A model generated the notes under the pieces. That model did no database searches. It saw only the letters and a list, made by a program, of their open reading frames with translations, and was not told the DNA's origin. A stretch of DNA of 64,000 nucleotides from the NCBI GenBank assembly GCA_038232275.1, contig JBBSIC010000011.1, positions 1-64,000 on the forward strand, written 5' to 3'. The number at the start of each line of letters is the position of its first letter. Position 1 is the first letter of the stretch. The position numbers and the translations under genes are program-made. The stretch comes from DATLGB01 sp038232275 (GTDB taxonomy: Bacteria; Actinomycetota; Thermoleophilia; Solirubrobacterales; Solirubrobacteraceae). Below, in pieces: positions 1-7,420 of the stretch.

Positions 1-2
1 CC

Positions 3-275
3 CCCGTCGACCTGACGCTCGCCGATCAGCCGCTGGCGCTGATCGTCGTCCGGGCTGCCGAGCACGACCCGGCCGCCATGACGGAGCTCCGCTGGCGCAT
101 CCACTCCGCCGTCTCGTTCTAGCTCGCGGAGCGCTTCGGCAGCCGTACGGTCGCGCAGCAAATGCTCCCCGCCGCCATGGACGCCCTCCAGGACGCCCTG
201 CCCGGCTACCCGGCGCACAGCGACTTCCACCGGTGCCTGAAGCGGATCATAACCGACATGCGGCTCGAGGATTGA
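3..275 (+). pseudogene. C-terminal gene fragment with in-frame amber stop
   Basis: One reading frame runs open from the window edge to a TGA at 273-275, interrupted only by a TAG at 120-122. Both halves have similar high-GC codon use and no Arg-rich shadow character. The second half ends in a plausible helical tail (KRIITDMRLED). The simplest reading is a gene whose 5' end lies outside the window and that carries a nonsense mutation, for example GAG to TAG. Two separate short ORFs are less likely, since no start or ribosome binding site follows the TAG. I do not recognise the family. Confidence 0.4.
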
Positions 276-615
276 CGCGCTCAGGCGGTGGGGCGGCGCG
301 CGGGCGGGTCGTGCGGCAGAGCTCGGGCTCGCCGGAGTAGTGGCCGAAGGTCGGGGCCATGACGCTGTCCGGCGTCGCGCCGTGAGCTTGGCCGAGCAGA
401 TGCCCGAGCTCGTGGGTCATCGTCATGCAGAGCATGTCCCGGTCCTCGCGCCCAGCAAGACCGCGGTAGGGCTCATCCGCGTGAAAGCCTCGGTCGCGTT
501 GGCGGCGGTCTGCGCCTCGTACACGGTGTATCCGTTGAGGTCGAGCAGCAGCCGCGAGCGGCTCGCGCAGCGACGGATCGGAGTGGGCAACGAGCAGTGT
601 GACGGTTGCGGGCAT
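247..615 (-). pseudogene. Decayed ORF with a zincin-type HExxH motif
   Basis: Read from an ATG at 615 the frame begins like a response-regulator receiver (TLLVAHSDPSLREPL). The receiver-like text (DLNGYTVYEAQTAANATEAF) then continues in a different frame and stops near 430. The original frame instead carries HELGHLLGQAHG at about 385-418, followed by SVMAPTF. This is the extended zinc site and Met-turn region typical of matrixin-like metallopeptidases. No intact protein explains both parts. It may be two remnants fused or one frameshifted gene. Neighbouring sequence is also degenerate, and base composition is lower in GC than the rest of the window. Confidence 0.35.
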
Positions 616-893
616 CAGGAGCTCCAGGATGGCTGGTGAGGAACGCCCTCGCTTCAGCCGCTGCGCGGGAGAACGCACGCGCCAGGTAGAGACACTCGGA
701 GGCCTCATGCAGAAGAGCGTCCTCGACCTGGTGCGGCGGATCCCTTGTGCCGTGGCAGAGTGCGGGCTTCCCAACGCGCCATATGGAGTGTTTGGACAGA
801 TCACTCAACCCGCTGCCCTGGAACCTCGGAGAGGCGACGCACCTCACGTGATGACGCACGGCGTTTGGCTCTACGTCGCGCTTCGCAGAGTGA

Positions 894-966
894 TGGCGAG
901 ACCCGGACTCGAACCGGGGACACCACGATTTTCAGTCGTGTGCTCTACCAACTGAGCTATCTCGCC
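894..966 (-). tRNA. tRNA-Phe (GAA)
   Basis: The reverse strand folds as a complete cloverleaf. The acceptor stem GGCGAGA pairs with TCTCGCC, the D-arm region is AGCTCAGTTGGTAGAGC, the anticodon stem-loop has CTGAAAA in the loop (anticodon GAA), and the T-arm contains GGTTCGAGTCC. The discriminator base is A. The 3' CCA is not encoded. Sequence on both sides is decayed or non-coding, which is common next to tRNA genes used as integration sites. Confidence 0.96.
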
Positions 967-985
967 GAGCGGGCCAAGGGTAGCG

Positions 986-1808
986 TCAGCCAGATGCGGC
1001 GGGCAGCGTCCCCGCCACGTGTGCCGGCGTGCTCACCCGCACCGTGGCGTTGGGATGCGCCACGCCGAGGTCGAACTCGAAGCGCCCGCCCGCCCGCGAA
1101 GTCGCCGGTGGGCGCCAGGCTCTCCGGCACTCTGCTCTGAAACACAGGCGCACACGCAGACGGCGCAGGAGGCCGTCCTGGTGCCCCGACCACAGATCCA
1201 CGGTCGCGGAGTCGATCGCCTCACGCAGCTTCGTCGTGCCCGTGTCTGAGGTCCGGGACGCTGGCGCCGGTCTTGCGGGCCGCGGCGAAGATGTCGCGCA
1301 GGGCGCCGGCGGCGTCGAGCTTGGCGGAGACGTGGTCCGTGGCGACGCCGTCGATGGCTTCGCCGTCCACGTTGCGCGGCGATTGCAGCCAGGCCCCGAG
1401 GGGCAGGTCGACACCGCGTCGCATCTGGCCGGCACTGGCGCCGAGTGCCCTGCCCTGGGCGGCGTCGAGCGCGCAGATGCCCTCCCCCGTGTCCACGAAG
1501 GCATGCCTGCCGTCGGCGATGAACGTCGCGCCTCCCTCGCGTGCGCCCGCGATCTGCGTGTAGCGCAGGCGGGCGCGGGGAGCGCGCCCGCGGCGTCGAG
1601 CGCGACTGGGCCGTCGAGCGCGAAGCCGGAACGGCCGGACGACGCGCCGTCGCGCGGCTCGAGCGAGCCGTAGATGCAGCGTCGCACTCTTGATCGTGCC
1701 CATGCGAGTCGCTGTCCGGCGCAGGATCCGGTCTGCCGGCGACCCGCTGCTGCCGGTGCAGCCGGCGATGGCCAGGGCGAGGGTCGCCGGGGCCCATGCG
1801 TGCCTCAC
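986..1808 (-). pseudogene. Frameshifted LppX/LprAFG-like lipoprotein gene
   Basis: A GTG at 1808 overlaps the stop of the upstream gene (GTGA) and opens a lipoprotein signal ending in the lipobox LAIAGC. The mature start is TGSSGSPADRIL. Coherent protein text then jumps between frames at least four times: near 1670, near 1572 in a G/C run, near 1248, and twice between 1080 and 1160. Reassembled text includes FIADGRHAFVDTGEGICAL and FEFDLGVAHPNATVRV, consistent with the LppX_LprAFG fold of periplasmic lipid or peptide carriers. Several indels in 800 bp beside intact genes suggest real decay, though assembly error is possible. It is the last gene of the peptidase/peptide operon. Confidence 0.6.
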
Positions 1809-2650
1809 GGGGTCGGCGCCGTGGTCGCGGTGGCGGTCGCCGTGGCGGTGGCGGTTGCGGTGGGGGAGGCCGTGGCGGTGGCGGTGGCGGTGGGGGTGGC
1901 GGTCGCCGTGGGGGAGGCCGTGCCGCTCGTCGTCGGTGTCGCCGTCCCCGTGGCGGTCACGGTCCCCGTCGCCGTGGCGGAGGGGGTGCCGGTGGGCGAA
2001 ACGGTCGCGGTGGCCGTCGCGGTCGCGGTCGGCGTGCCCGGCTGCTTCGTGTTGTCGCCCGGTTGGCCACCCGGGTCGCCAGACGCGGGGTGATCCGGCG
2101 CCCCGGCGGCGTCGAGCTCGTGGGTGAGGACGTCGACCACCTGGCCGGCGACGTCGTCGAGCGCGAGCTTGAGATCGGCGTCGGAGCGGTTGCCCTTGCC
2201 GAGCTCGGCGATCTGCTTTTGCAGCTGCTTGAGGATGCTCTTGCCGCGCTTGGTGAACTCGACGGGCCCGTTCGTCCCGACCACGAACTGGTAGGCGAAG
2301 GCGGCGACGTCGCACAGATCGCAGTTCTCGGTCATCGCGACGGCCACGTTCTGCGGCGTGACCGTCGACGCGTCGGCCATCACGAGCACGACCTGAAAGG
2401 AGATCGCCACGGCGCGGCAGTCGGTGCAAGAGGCGTACGCGACGGCCGTGTTGGTCTGATCTACGACGTCGCTCATGGTCTTGCGGACCTCGAAGGCGAA
2501 CCTGACCAGGCTCGTGCCGTCCGTGGTGTTGGTCGCGACCGCGGAGGTGTCGCCGCCGGAACGCGCGGGCGCGCTCGCGGCAGGGACGAGCAGGGCGCCC
2601 GCCGCCACGAGGGTGGCCAGCAAGACGCGGAGCGAGCGCAGGCGGATCAT
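1805..2650 (-). CDS. Secreted Cys-pair protein with Thr/Ala repeat tail
   Basis: This is a 281-residue protein. It has a Sec-type signal (LRVLLATLVAAGALLVPAASA), then a globular region of about 150 residues with two CxxC-like pairs (CTDC and CDLC) in hydrophobic strands such as AVAISFQVVLVMAD. The last 75 or so residues are an almost pure Thr/Ala/Pro repeat. The ATG at 2650 overlaps the stop of the M50 peptidase gene (ATGA) and its own stop overlaps the next start, so the genes are translationally coupled. The Thr/Pro/Ala tail resembles wall-spanning or glycosylated linkers. The phrase NTAVAYASC echoes the core region of the neighbouring small peptides (SVAYANA). The family is not recognised. 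An exported partner or acceptor for the peptide system is an inference. Confidence 0.75.
   Translation of the reverse strand: MIRLRSLRVLLATLVAAGALLVPAASAPARSGGDTSAVATNTTDGTSLVRFAFEVRKTMSDVVDQTNTAVAYASCTDCRAVAISFQVVLVMADASTVTPQNVAVAMTENCDLCDVAAFAYQFVVGTNGPVEFTKRGKSILKQLQKQIAELGKGNRSDADLKLALDDVAGQVVDVLTHELDAAGAPDHPASGDPGGQPGDNTKQPGTPTATATATATVSPTGTPSATATGTVTATGTATPTTSGTASPTATATPTATATATASPTATATATATATATTAPTP
1808..2035 (-). repeat. Low-complexity Thr/Ala-coding repeat
   Basis: The 3' end of the secreted protein gene is a degenerate hexanucleotide repeat (ACSGCG-type units), encoding alternating Thr and Ala with scattered Pro, Ser and Gly. It is part of the coding sequence and not an independent tandem-repeat locus. 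Units vary at third positions, so the protein repeat is better preserved than the DNA repeat, which suggests selection on composition. Confidence 0.7.
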
Positions 2651-4554
2651 GGTGTCGGGGCGGGGGTCGTGGTATGCGCGGGCGTGGCGGTCGCCGTCGC
2701 GGCGGGCGGCGTTGCGGTGGCCGTGGGCTTGGGTGTTTCGGCGGGGGTCGGCGTCGCGGCGGCCGATGTCGAGGGGGCCGGCGTGCCCGCGGCGTCCGGG
2801 GTGGCGGCGGCGTCCGGGGTGGCGGCGGGGCCCGGGGTGGCGGCGGGGTCCGTGGTGGCGGCGGCGCCTGGCGTGACGGTGGCGCCCGCGGGGGGCGTAG
2901 CGTCGGCGGCTGTCGTGGCGGCTGCCTGGCTGCGTTTGTCCGCCGAGTGCGACCTGGCGTCCGTGCTTGGCTTGAGCCGCTGGTAGCGCGACTGGGCGCC
3001 CGCGCCGCTGTTCTGGCGGCGGACGGGCGCGCCGCCGAGCTCGTGCTCGCGCTCGGGGGTCAGCGACGGGCGGCCTGAGGGCAGGGCCTCGAGGCTGGCG
3101 ATTCCGCCGATCAGGGTGCCCTTCTCGCCCGGCTGGATCGGCCGGTAGTCGCCGTTGGGCCACCAGACGAAGGCCAGGGCGCCGACGGCGGCCGCGGTCG
3201 CCACGGTCACGCCGGCGCGGCGCGCAGGGCGGCCGGAGGACCAGCCCCAGGCGCCGGCCGCGGCACGCTTCCCGACGCGGGAGGTGGTGTAGAGCATGCC
3301 CAGCAGCGGCAGCACCAGCACCAGCATCTCGAGGACGTCCTTTAGCCCCTTGAGGGTCTTCCCGGCCGAGAACTCCGGCCCGACGCCCGAGGCGTGCAGC
3401 GCGAACGAGTCGTACGCGGTCGCGAAGGCCCGCGGCGCGTGCACGAGCATCAGAACGAACAGCAGGGCGATCAGCGGCACGACCGTCAGGACGTAGCCCG
3501 TCACCACGCGGCGCACCCACGGCTTGAGCTCTGTCACCCGCGGGTCCGGCCCACGGCCGGGAAGCAGCGACCGCAGGATCGGCTTGATGCGACCGAGCAT
3601 GTCGGGCACGCCCGTGAGGTCTGAGATGATGTAGAAGCCGTCGAGCCGCAGCAGCGGCAGGGACTGCTGCACGATCGCGAAGGTCTGCAGGACGACCAGC
3701 AGCAGCAGCGGCTCGTAGCCGGTCAACGCGTAGAGCCCGCCCACGACGAGGGCGAACACCATGTTGAAGTACATGCCGCCGAGGTCCGCGCGGAGGCGGC
3801 CGGCCTTGCCGAGGCGGTAGGCGTCGGTGATGTCGGTGTAGAAGGCCGGCCAGACGATGTAGATGCCCACGCCCATGACGCCGGGCCTGGCGCCGCCGTA
3901 CCGGGTGCCCGTCGCGTGGCCGATCTCGTGGAACGTCGTGGCGACGACGACACCGCCGATCACCAGGAACATCAGGGCCGGGTCGTAGATGACGCTGCGC
4001 AGGCTCTGGCTGACGCCGTGGAGGCCGAACAGCCAGAGGTCGAGCCCGAGGAAGCCAAGCAGCGTCACGACGACCACCGGCGGCAGGAAGAGCGGCTTGA
4101 AGACCGTCGTCAGGCCGTGCACGAGATGCTGCGGCACGACCTTGGTGCGGAGCTTCAGCGCGAGCAGGGGATCGTTCTTTTCGATCTGCGGCGAGGAGCC
4201 GTCGGCCTGCGCGACGACTCCGAGCGGCCGCAACTGCTCGTCGAGCAGGGAACGCACCATGTCTGGCTCGACCTGGCGCTCGATCATGTGGCTGAAGCGC
4301 TCGGCGAGGGCGGTCTCGTCGGCCTCGCCGTCGATCACCTCCGCGAGCGCGAAGAGCATCTGCGGCATCTGGACCATCTGGCCGTCGGAGCGGCGCGCGA
4401 TGTACGGCGCCTGCTTGAACCCGGAGCCCTCGAACTCGCCCACGAGCTCGATGCCCTCGGCCAGGTGCGGCGCCGGCAAGGAGGTGGCGGCCGTCGCCGC
4501 GGTGGGCAGTACGGCGGTGGGCTGTTCGGGGGAGATCGTCACGGGAGGACTCAA
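2647..4554 (-). CDS. Membrane M50 metallopeptidase with PqqD-like N-terminal region
   Basis: This 635-residue membrane protein has a cytoplasmic N-terminal region (about residues 35-120) with the size and pattern of a PqqD-like winged-helix RiPP recognition element. Several transmembrane segments follow. The M50 zinc site HEIGH is at about 209-213, and the second motif LDGFYIISD is at about 304-312. This resembles the 'putative peptide zinc metalloprotease' group found with RiPP clusters. The C-terminal 110 or so residues are Ala/Thr/Pro repeats like those of the next gene. Start choice is uncertain. A TTG at 4554 abuts a hairpin, and a GTG at 4542 is an alternative; neither has a clear Shine-Dalgarno sequence. 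It lies directly after a precursor-like peptide gene, so processing or export of that peptide is the likely role (inference). Confidence 0.85.
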   Translation of the reverse strand: MSPPVTISPEQPTAVLPTAATAATSLPAPHLAEGIELVGEFEGSGFKQAPYIARRSDGQMVQMPQMLFALAEVIDGEADETALAERFSHMIERQVEPDMVRSLLDEQLRPLGVVAQADGSSPQIEKNDPLLALKLRTKVVPQHLVHGLTTVFKPLFLPPVVVVTLLGFLGLDLWLFGLHGVSQSLRSVIYDPALMFLVIGGVVVATTFHEIGHATGTRYGGARPGVMGVGIYIVWPAFYTDITDAYRLGKAGRLRADLGGMYFNMVFALVVGGLYALTGYEPLLLLVVLQTFAIVQQSLPLLRLDGFYIISDLTGVPDMLGRIKPILRSLLPGRGPDPRVTELKPWVRRVVTGYVLTVVPLIALLFVLMLVHAPRAFATAYDSFALHASGVGPEFSAGKTLKGLKDVLEMLVLVLPLLGMLYTTSRVGKRAAAGAWGWSSGRPARRAGVTVATAAAVGALAFVWWPNGDYRPIQPGEKGTLIGGIASLEALPSGRPSLTPEREHELGGAPVRRQNSGAGAQSRYQRLKPSTDARSHSADKRSQAAATTAADATPPAGATVTPGAAATTDPAATPGPAATPDAAATPDAAGTPAPSTSAAATPTPAETPKPTATATPPAATATATPAHTTTPAPTP

Positions 4555-4586
4555 GACGAGGGGCGGCTGTTGAGCCGCCCCTCGTC
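4555..4586 (-). promoter_or_regulatory. Perfect 14-bp hairpin between peptide and peptidase genes
   Basis: GACGAGGGGCGGCT pairs perfectly with its reverse complement around a GTTG loop. It lies between the stop of the small peptide gene (4606) and the start of the M50 gene. No U-run follows, so it is not a classical intrinsic terminator. Partial attenuation or 3'-end protection of the upstream message would raise peptide over peptidase, as is common after RiPP precursor genes. That role is an inference. Confidence 0.7.
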
Positions 4587-4605
4587 GCGGGAGTGGGTTC
4601 CGGTG

Positions 4606-4806
4606 CTAGTTGCCCTGCGTGATGTCGGCGGTCTGCGTCGCCTGGGCGACGGCGGCCGAGTTGTCCGAGAGCGCGTTGAGCGCCACGGCGGCGTTGACCG
4701 GCGCGGCGACGTTGGCGTTGATGAGCGACATCGCGGCGCGCTCCGGGAGCTCCTCGCCGGCGAATTCGTCGAGGTCCTCACGGGTGAGTGGCTTGTAGTC
4801 GGACAT
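4606..4806 (-). CDS. RiPP precursor-like peptide, copy 1
   Basis: A 66-residue peptide with start ATG at 4806 and Shine-Dalgarno AGGAG nine bases upstream. The N-terminal half is leader-like and charged (LTREDLDEFAGEELPERAAMS). The second half is Ala/Asn-rich and neutral, with NANVA, NAAVALNALSD and a conserved tail QTxxIxQxN. It shares most positions with the two peptides at 7436-7636 and 7645-7854. A strong hairpin and the M50 peptidase gene follow at once. No Cys is present and Ser/Thr are sparse, so a lanthipeptide is unlikely. I do not recognise a described family. Confidence 0.8.
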   Translation of the reverse strand: MSDYKPLTREDLDEFAGEELPERAAMSLINANVAAPVNAAVALNALSDNSAAVAQATQTADITQGN

Positions 4807-4818
4807 GTGGTGGATCTC

Positions 4819-4822
4819 CTAG
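4819..4822. repeat. Target-site duplication CTAG (left copy)
   Basis: CTAG directly precedes the left transposon end and is repeated at 7436-7439 after the right end. The palindromic CTAG target is of the type used by IS5-superfamily elements. Confidence 0.75.
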
Positions 4823-4838
4823 GAGGGTCTGGCGAAAC
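4823..4838 (+). repeat. Left terminal inverted repeat
   Basis: GAGGGTCTGGCGAAAC forms the outer left end. A second transposase-site-like GCGAAAC follows at 4844-4850. Confidence 0.75.
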
Positions 4839-4883
4839 GGCTAGCGAAACTCGCGACATTGAGCGCTGCGATAGCTTCATCGC

Positions 4884-5129
4884 GTGGCGCGAGGAAACTT
4901 CTGTCCGAGCTGCGGTGAACAGACCTTCCATGCGGGGCGAGGCGTCATGGAATGCAGCCATTGCGACGCCGTGGGATGGCTTGGTGATCGCAAGCCTAAC
5001 CCCGGGTCTGGCCGGGGCTACAAGTGCCATGCGAAGGGGTGCGGACGGCAGACACTTCGCGTCGTGGCTCAGTTTGGACCCAAGGAACTCAAGTACTGCT
5101 CAAGCTGCCACGCGATGGTGATCGTGTAG
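4884..5129 (+). CDS. Small zinc-ribbon passenger protein
   Basis: An 81-residue protein with two zinc-ribbon knuckles: CPSCG with CSHC in the first half, and CHAKGCG with CSSCH in the second. It resembles IS1-InsA-like and other DNA-binding ribbon modules, but the family is not certain. The GTG start at 4884 lies six bases after a -10-like TAGCTT, so the transcript may be leaderless. The 3' end overlaps the convergent transposase gene by 30 bp. GC is clearly lower than the host average. An accessory transposition protein or a cargo regulator are both possible. Confidence 0.7.
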   Translation: MARGNFCPSCGEQTFHAGRGVMECSHCDAVGWLGDRKPNPGSGRGYKCHAKGCGRQTLRVVAQFGPKELKYCSSCHAMVIV

Positions 5130-6239
5130 GCGCTCCCTGGTGAGCGCGCAGGCGAGCTTGGCGAGGATCGTCAGGTCGGCGTGCAGTCGGACCCGCTCAA
5201 GGCCGCGGACGCGCAGCGGCAGCAGCGCCCATTCGTGCTTCAAGCGCCCGAACTCGCGCTCGACTGCGCCGCGCGAGCGGTACAAGTCCCGTGAGCGCTT
5301 GGAGTCGCGCGGGATCAGCGGGTGCAGCCGGTCGGCCTTCACCCACACACTCGCGGGCTGGCAACCCCCAGTCGGGCAGCGCCACTTCGTTGCGCGGCGC
5401 TTGTAGTCGGCCCCGGCGAACGTCCACTCGCCGTGCTCGCACGTCGGTGGCTTGTGGTCGCCGCGCTTGACGGCGGTCGTCTTGCGCAGCGGCGTGACCG
5501 GGCAGATGCCCCGATCCATGCACCCCTCGTGGATCGGGCCGTTGTCATAGCCCTTGTCCATGATCGCCGCCTTCACCGCGAAGCCGCGCTCGCGCGTCGC
5601 GTCGATCAGCCCGAGCGCGAAAGTCGTCTCGGCGGCGCTCGCCGTCTCGACCGTCCACGCCACGGGGAGCCCGGTCACGACGCACACGGCGGCGTGGACC
5701 TTGTAGCCGTAGTACCCGCCGCCTTTGCGCGTCGAGACGGCGGAGCGGTGCCCCCAGGAGGCGTCGGGGTCGGAGTAGCGCTCGCGCTCCCGGCCGTTCT
5801 TGGACAGGTAGCGCTGGCCGTTGGCGTAGGCGGGCATGTCGGAGCCGTCGATGGCGACGTTCTCGCCCATCTCCGGGTGATGCTCATGCAGGGACGCGAT
5901 CACGCCCGCGATGCAGCGGTCGAGCAGGTCGGAGTAGGCGCGGAGCTTCGCCGTGAAGCGGTAGCAGGCGTACACGGACGGCACGTCCTCGCCCCACTTG
6001 CAGATAGCGAGCCGCAGCGCGACGTGCTCACGGGCCAGCGCGACCGTCTTGGTCCACGTCGGGATCGCGTAGATGCTCTTGGCGAGCGCCATCCCGACCA
6101 TCGACTTGAGCGGGTAGCCGGGCCGACCGGTCCAGCGCGTCGCCTCAAGCTCGGAGACGAGCGCCGCGATCTCCGGCGAGTCGAGAACTGCTGCGAGTTG
6201 CCCCACCGCCGTCGGCGGTGGTACCTTCGATGCGTCCAC
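5100..6239 (-). CDS. DDE transposase (DUF772 / DDE_Tnp_1 type)
   Basis: A 379-residue transposase. The N-terminal DUF772-like region includes GYPLKSMVGMALAKSIY. Catalytic candidates are Asp in AIDGSDMPAY, Asp in IMDKGYDN and Glu in REFGRLKHEW, in the spacing of IS5/IS1182-like DDE enzymes. Length is normal and no frameshift is seen. GTG start at 6239, with GAAGGGA upstream as ribosome binding site. It should act on the inverted ends at 4823 and 7435. Confidence 0.92.
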   Translation of the reverse strand: MDASKVPPPTAVGQLAAVLDSPEIAALVSELEATRWTGRPGYPLKSMVGMALAKSIYAIPTWTKTVALAREHVALRLAICKWGEDVPSVYACYRFTAKLRAYSDLLDRCIAGVIASLHEHHPEMGENVAIDGSDMPAYANGQRYLSKNGRERERYSDPDASWGHRSAVSTRKGGGYYGYKVHAAVCVVTGLPVAWTVETASAAETTFALGLIDATRERGFAVKAAIMDKGYDNGPIHEGCMDRGICPVTPLRKTTAVKRGDHKPPTCEHGEWTFAGADYKRRATKWRCPTGGCQPASVWVKADRLHPLIPRDSKRSRDLYRSRGAVEREFGRLKHEWALLPLRVRGLERVRLHADLTILAKLACALTRERLHDHHRVAA

Positions 6240-6262
6240 GGAGCTAGTCCCTTCGTGGTCCC

Positions 6263-6293
6263 GACCCCCGGAGGTTCCAGCCTCGCGGGGGTC
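6263..6293. terminator. GC-rich hairpin upstream of the transposase gene
   Basis: GACCCCC pairs with GGGGGTC, with a further GAGG/CCTC pairing inside. A T-rich stretch (ACTTTTGGCTTTC) follows on the plus strand. It could end plus-strand transcription or act in the transposase leader. Hairpins upstream of transposase genes often block read-through from the host. Confidence 0.5.
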
Positions 6294-6392
6294 ACTTTTG
6301 GCTTTCTAGAGCGAAATCTACCGGTCGGGTCGGACGGAACCGCTGCCGCAGCTAAGGTTGCCGTCCGGGTCCGCCGATAGCTTCCAAAGAGT

Positions 6393-6420
6393 GGGTGAGG
6401 GCCTCTGGCCTTTAGCCCGC
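6393..6420 (+). repeat. 28-nt structured repeat, copy 1
   Basis: A perfect 28-nt direct repeat (begins GGGTGAGGGCCTCTGG, ends TTTAGCCCGC), found again at 6484-6511. GGCC-TCT-GGCC can form the inner hairpin and GGG/CCC the outer stem. Upstream sequence is also partly repeated (TAGCxTCC at the same offset), so the duplicated unit is longer than 28 nt. Confidence 0.75.
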
Positions 6421-6483
6421 TCGTTAGGGTTCTGCGTCGCTATACTTGATCCCTCGGACGGAACGGAGTAGCGTCCGCCTAGC

Positions 6484-6511
6484 GGGTGAGGGCCTCTGGC
6501 CTTTAGCCCGC
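6484..6511 (+). repeat. 28-nt structured repeat, copy 2
   Basis: Identical to 6393-6420, offset by 91 bp. In this copy the flanking GC lengthens the outer stem to GCGGG/CCCGC. It lies 28 bp before the DUF3800 start, so it may sit in that gene's leader or mark a small structured RNA. Confidence 0.75.
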
Positions 6512-6539
6512 ACCTTCCGCGTGTCAGCATGCCTCACTT

Positions 6540-7370
6540 GTGCTAATTGGCTTTACCGCTGATACGTTCCCAACGGTGGGGACGCGCAAGCTACGGCCGG
6601 GTGAACTTGCCAAGGATCATGGTCCTACCGGAGTCGCGTTCCTCGACGAGAGCGGGAGCATCTCGAAAGACCGGTTCTTTACCGTCGGATGCCTGAAGCT
6701 CTCGGAGCCGAGTGTCCTGCTTCGCCAGGTCCAAAAGCTTCGGGACGTTCATCACTGGTATCAGGAGATCCACTTCGTGAAGTTGACGAAGGGGGCGCTG
6801 CCGTTCTACAAGGAAGTGGTCAAGATTGTCGCTGCGTCGGACGCTGAGTTCTCCTGCTTTGTCGCCGACCGTGACCAAGACGACCCAGTGGCCCGCTTCG
6901 GGGGGCCACACGCTGCCTACCAGAAGCTCGCTGCTCAGCTCATCGTCGGAAGCATCCGGCAATACGAACTCTTGACGGTCCTGGCGGATAACTACTCAAC
7001 GCCCGACCACATCAAGTTTGAGGAAGAGCTGCGGGTGGACGTGAATCGTCGGCTGAGGCGACTTGGGGTCTTAACCGTCTGTCGCCTCGACTCCAGTTCG
7101 ACCGATGCTCTACAGATCGTTGACCTGCTGACCTCCGCTGTCACCTTCGAATTTCGCCAGAACGCTGGCACCGCCAGCCGGTATAGCTCGAAAGCGAAGC
7201 TCGCTGAGTTCGTCCGGCAAACCTACGGCGTGCCGACATTCCTCAATGGCTGCGAACCGCCGCCGCTCAATGTTGCGCTCTATGGGGCCGGGCGGAAGCG
7301 GGCCTCACGTGGCGGTAAGAAGCGACGAGCGTCCGCTGCGGTAGGTAAGACGACCACGAATCCGGGGTAG
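6540..7370 (+). CDS. DUF3800 domain protein (transposon passenger)
   Basis: A 276-residue protein with the DUF3800 signature: FLDESGS near the N-terminus, FFTVGCL next, and a distal DALQIVDLL acidic motif. DUF3800 is predicted to have an RNase H-like fold and occurs often on mobile elements and in defence islands. Its reaction is not established. GTG at 6540 gives an N-terminal extension of about 35 residues before the domain, so an internal GTG in TVGTRKL is an alternative start. The C-terminus is Lys/Arg-rich. Codon use and GC are unlike the host, supporting recent transfer with the transposon. Confidence 0.8.
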   Translation: MLIGFTADTFPTVGTRKLRPGELAKDHGPTGVAFLDESGSISKDRFFTVGCLKLSEPSVLLRQVQKLRDVHHWYQEIHFVKLTKGALPFYKEVVKIVAASDAEFSCFVADRDQDDPVARFGGPHAAYQKLAAQLIVGSIRQYELLTVLADNYSTPDHIKFEEELRVDVNRRLRRLGVLTVCRLDSSSTDALQIVDLLTSAVTFEFRQNAGTASRYSSKAKLAEFVRQTYGVPTFLNGCEPPPLNVALYGAGRKRASRGGKKRRASAAVGKTTTNPG

Positions 7371-7398
7371 ATCATGTTCCAACTGACCAACGATTTGG

Positions 7399-7420
7399 CT
7401 CTGCGCCTAGCCGCGCAGAG
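7399..7420 (+). terminator. Hairpin after the DUF3800 gene
   Basis: CTCTGCGC pairs perfectly with GCGCAGAG around CTAGCC and is followed by TTT. It overlaps the right transposon end, so it may both end passenger transcription and form part of the transposase binding region. Confidence 0.6.

Noticed and set aside
120..122. Pyrrolysine at the in-frame TAG
   Set aside because: No pyl genes are present and the lineage does not use pyrrolysine.
894..966. Integration site (att) at the tRNA-Phe gene
   Set aside because: No second copy of the tRNA 3' end and no integrase gene were found in the window.
1796..2986. Long plus-strand ORF rich in Arg/Gly opposite the repeat-tailed proteins
   Set aside because: It is the complement of Thr/Ala/Pro codons. 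It has no start signal or domain, and composition explains its length.
5130..6310. A simple IS limited to the transposase gene
   Set aside because: No inverted repeats were found close to the transposase ends, whereas good ends and a target duplication exist at 4823 and 7435.
6393..6511. Possible CRISPR array
   Set aside because: Only two repeats with a 63-bp interval that itself contains partial repeats, and no cas genes.
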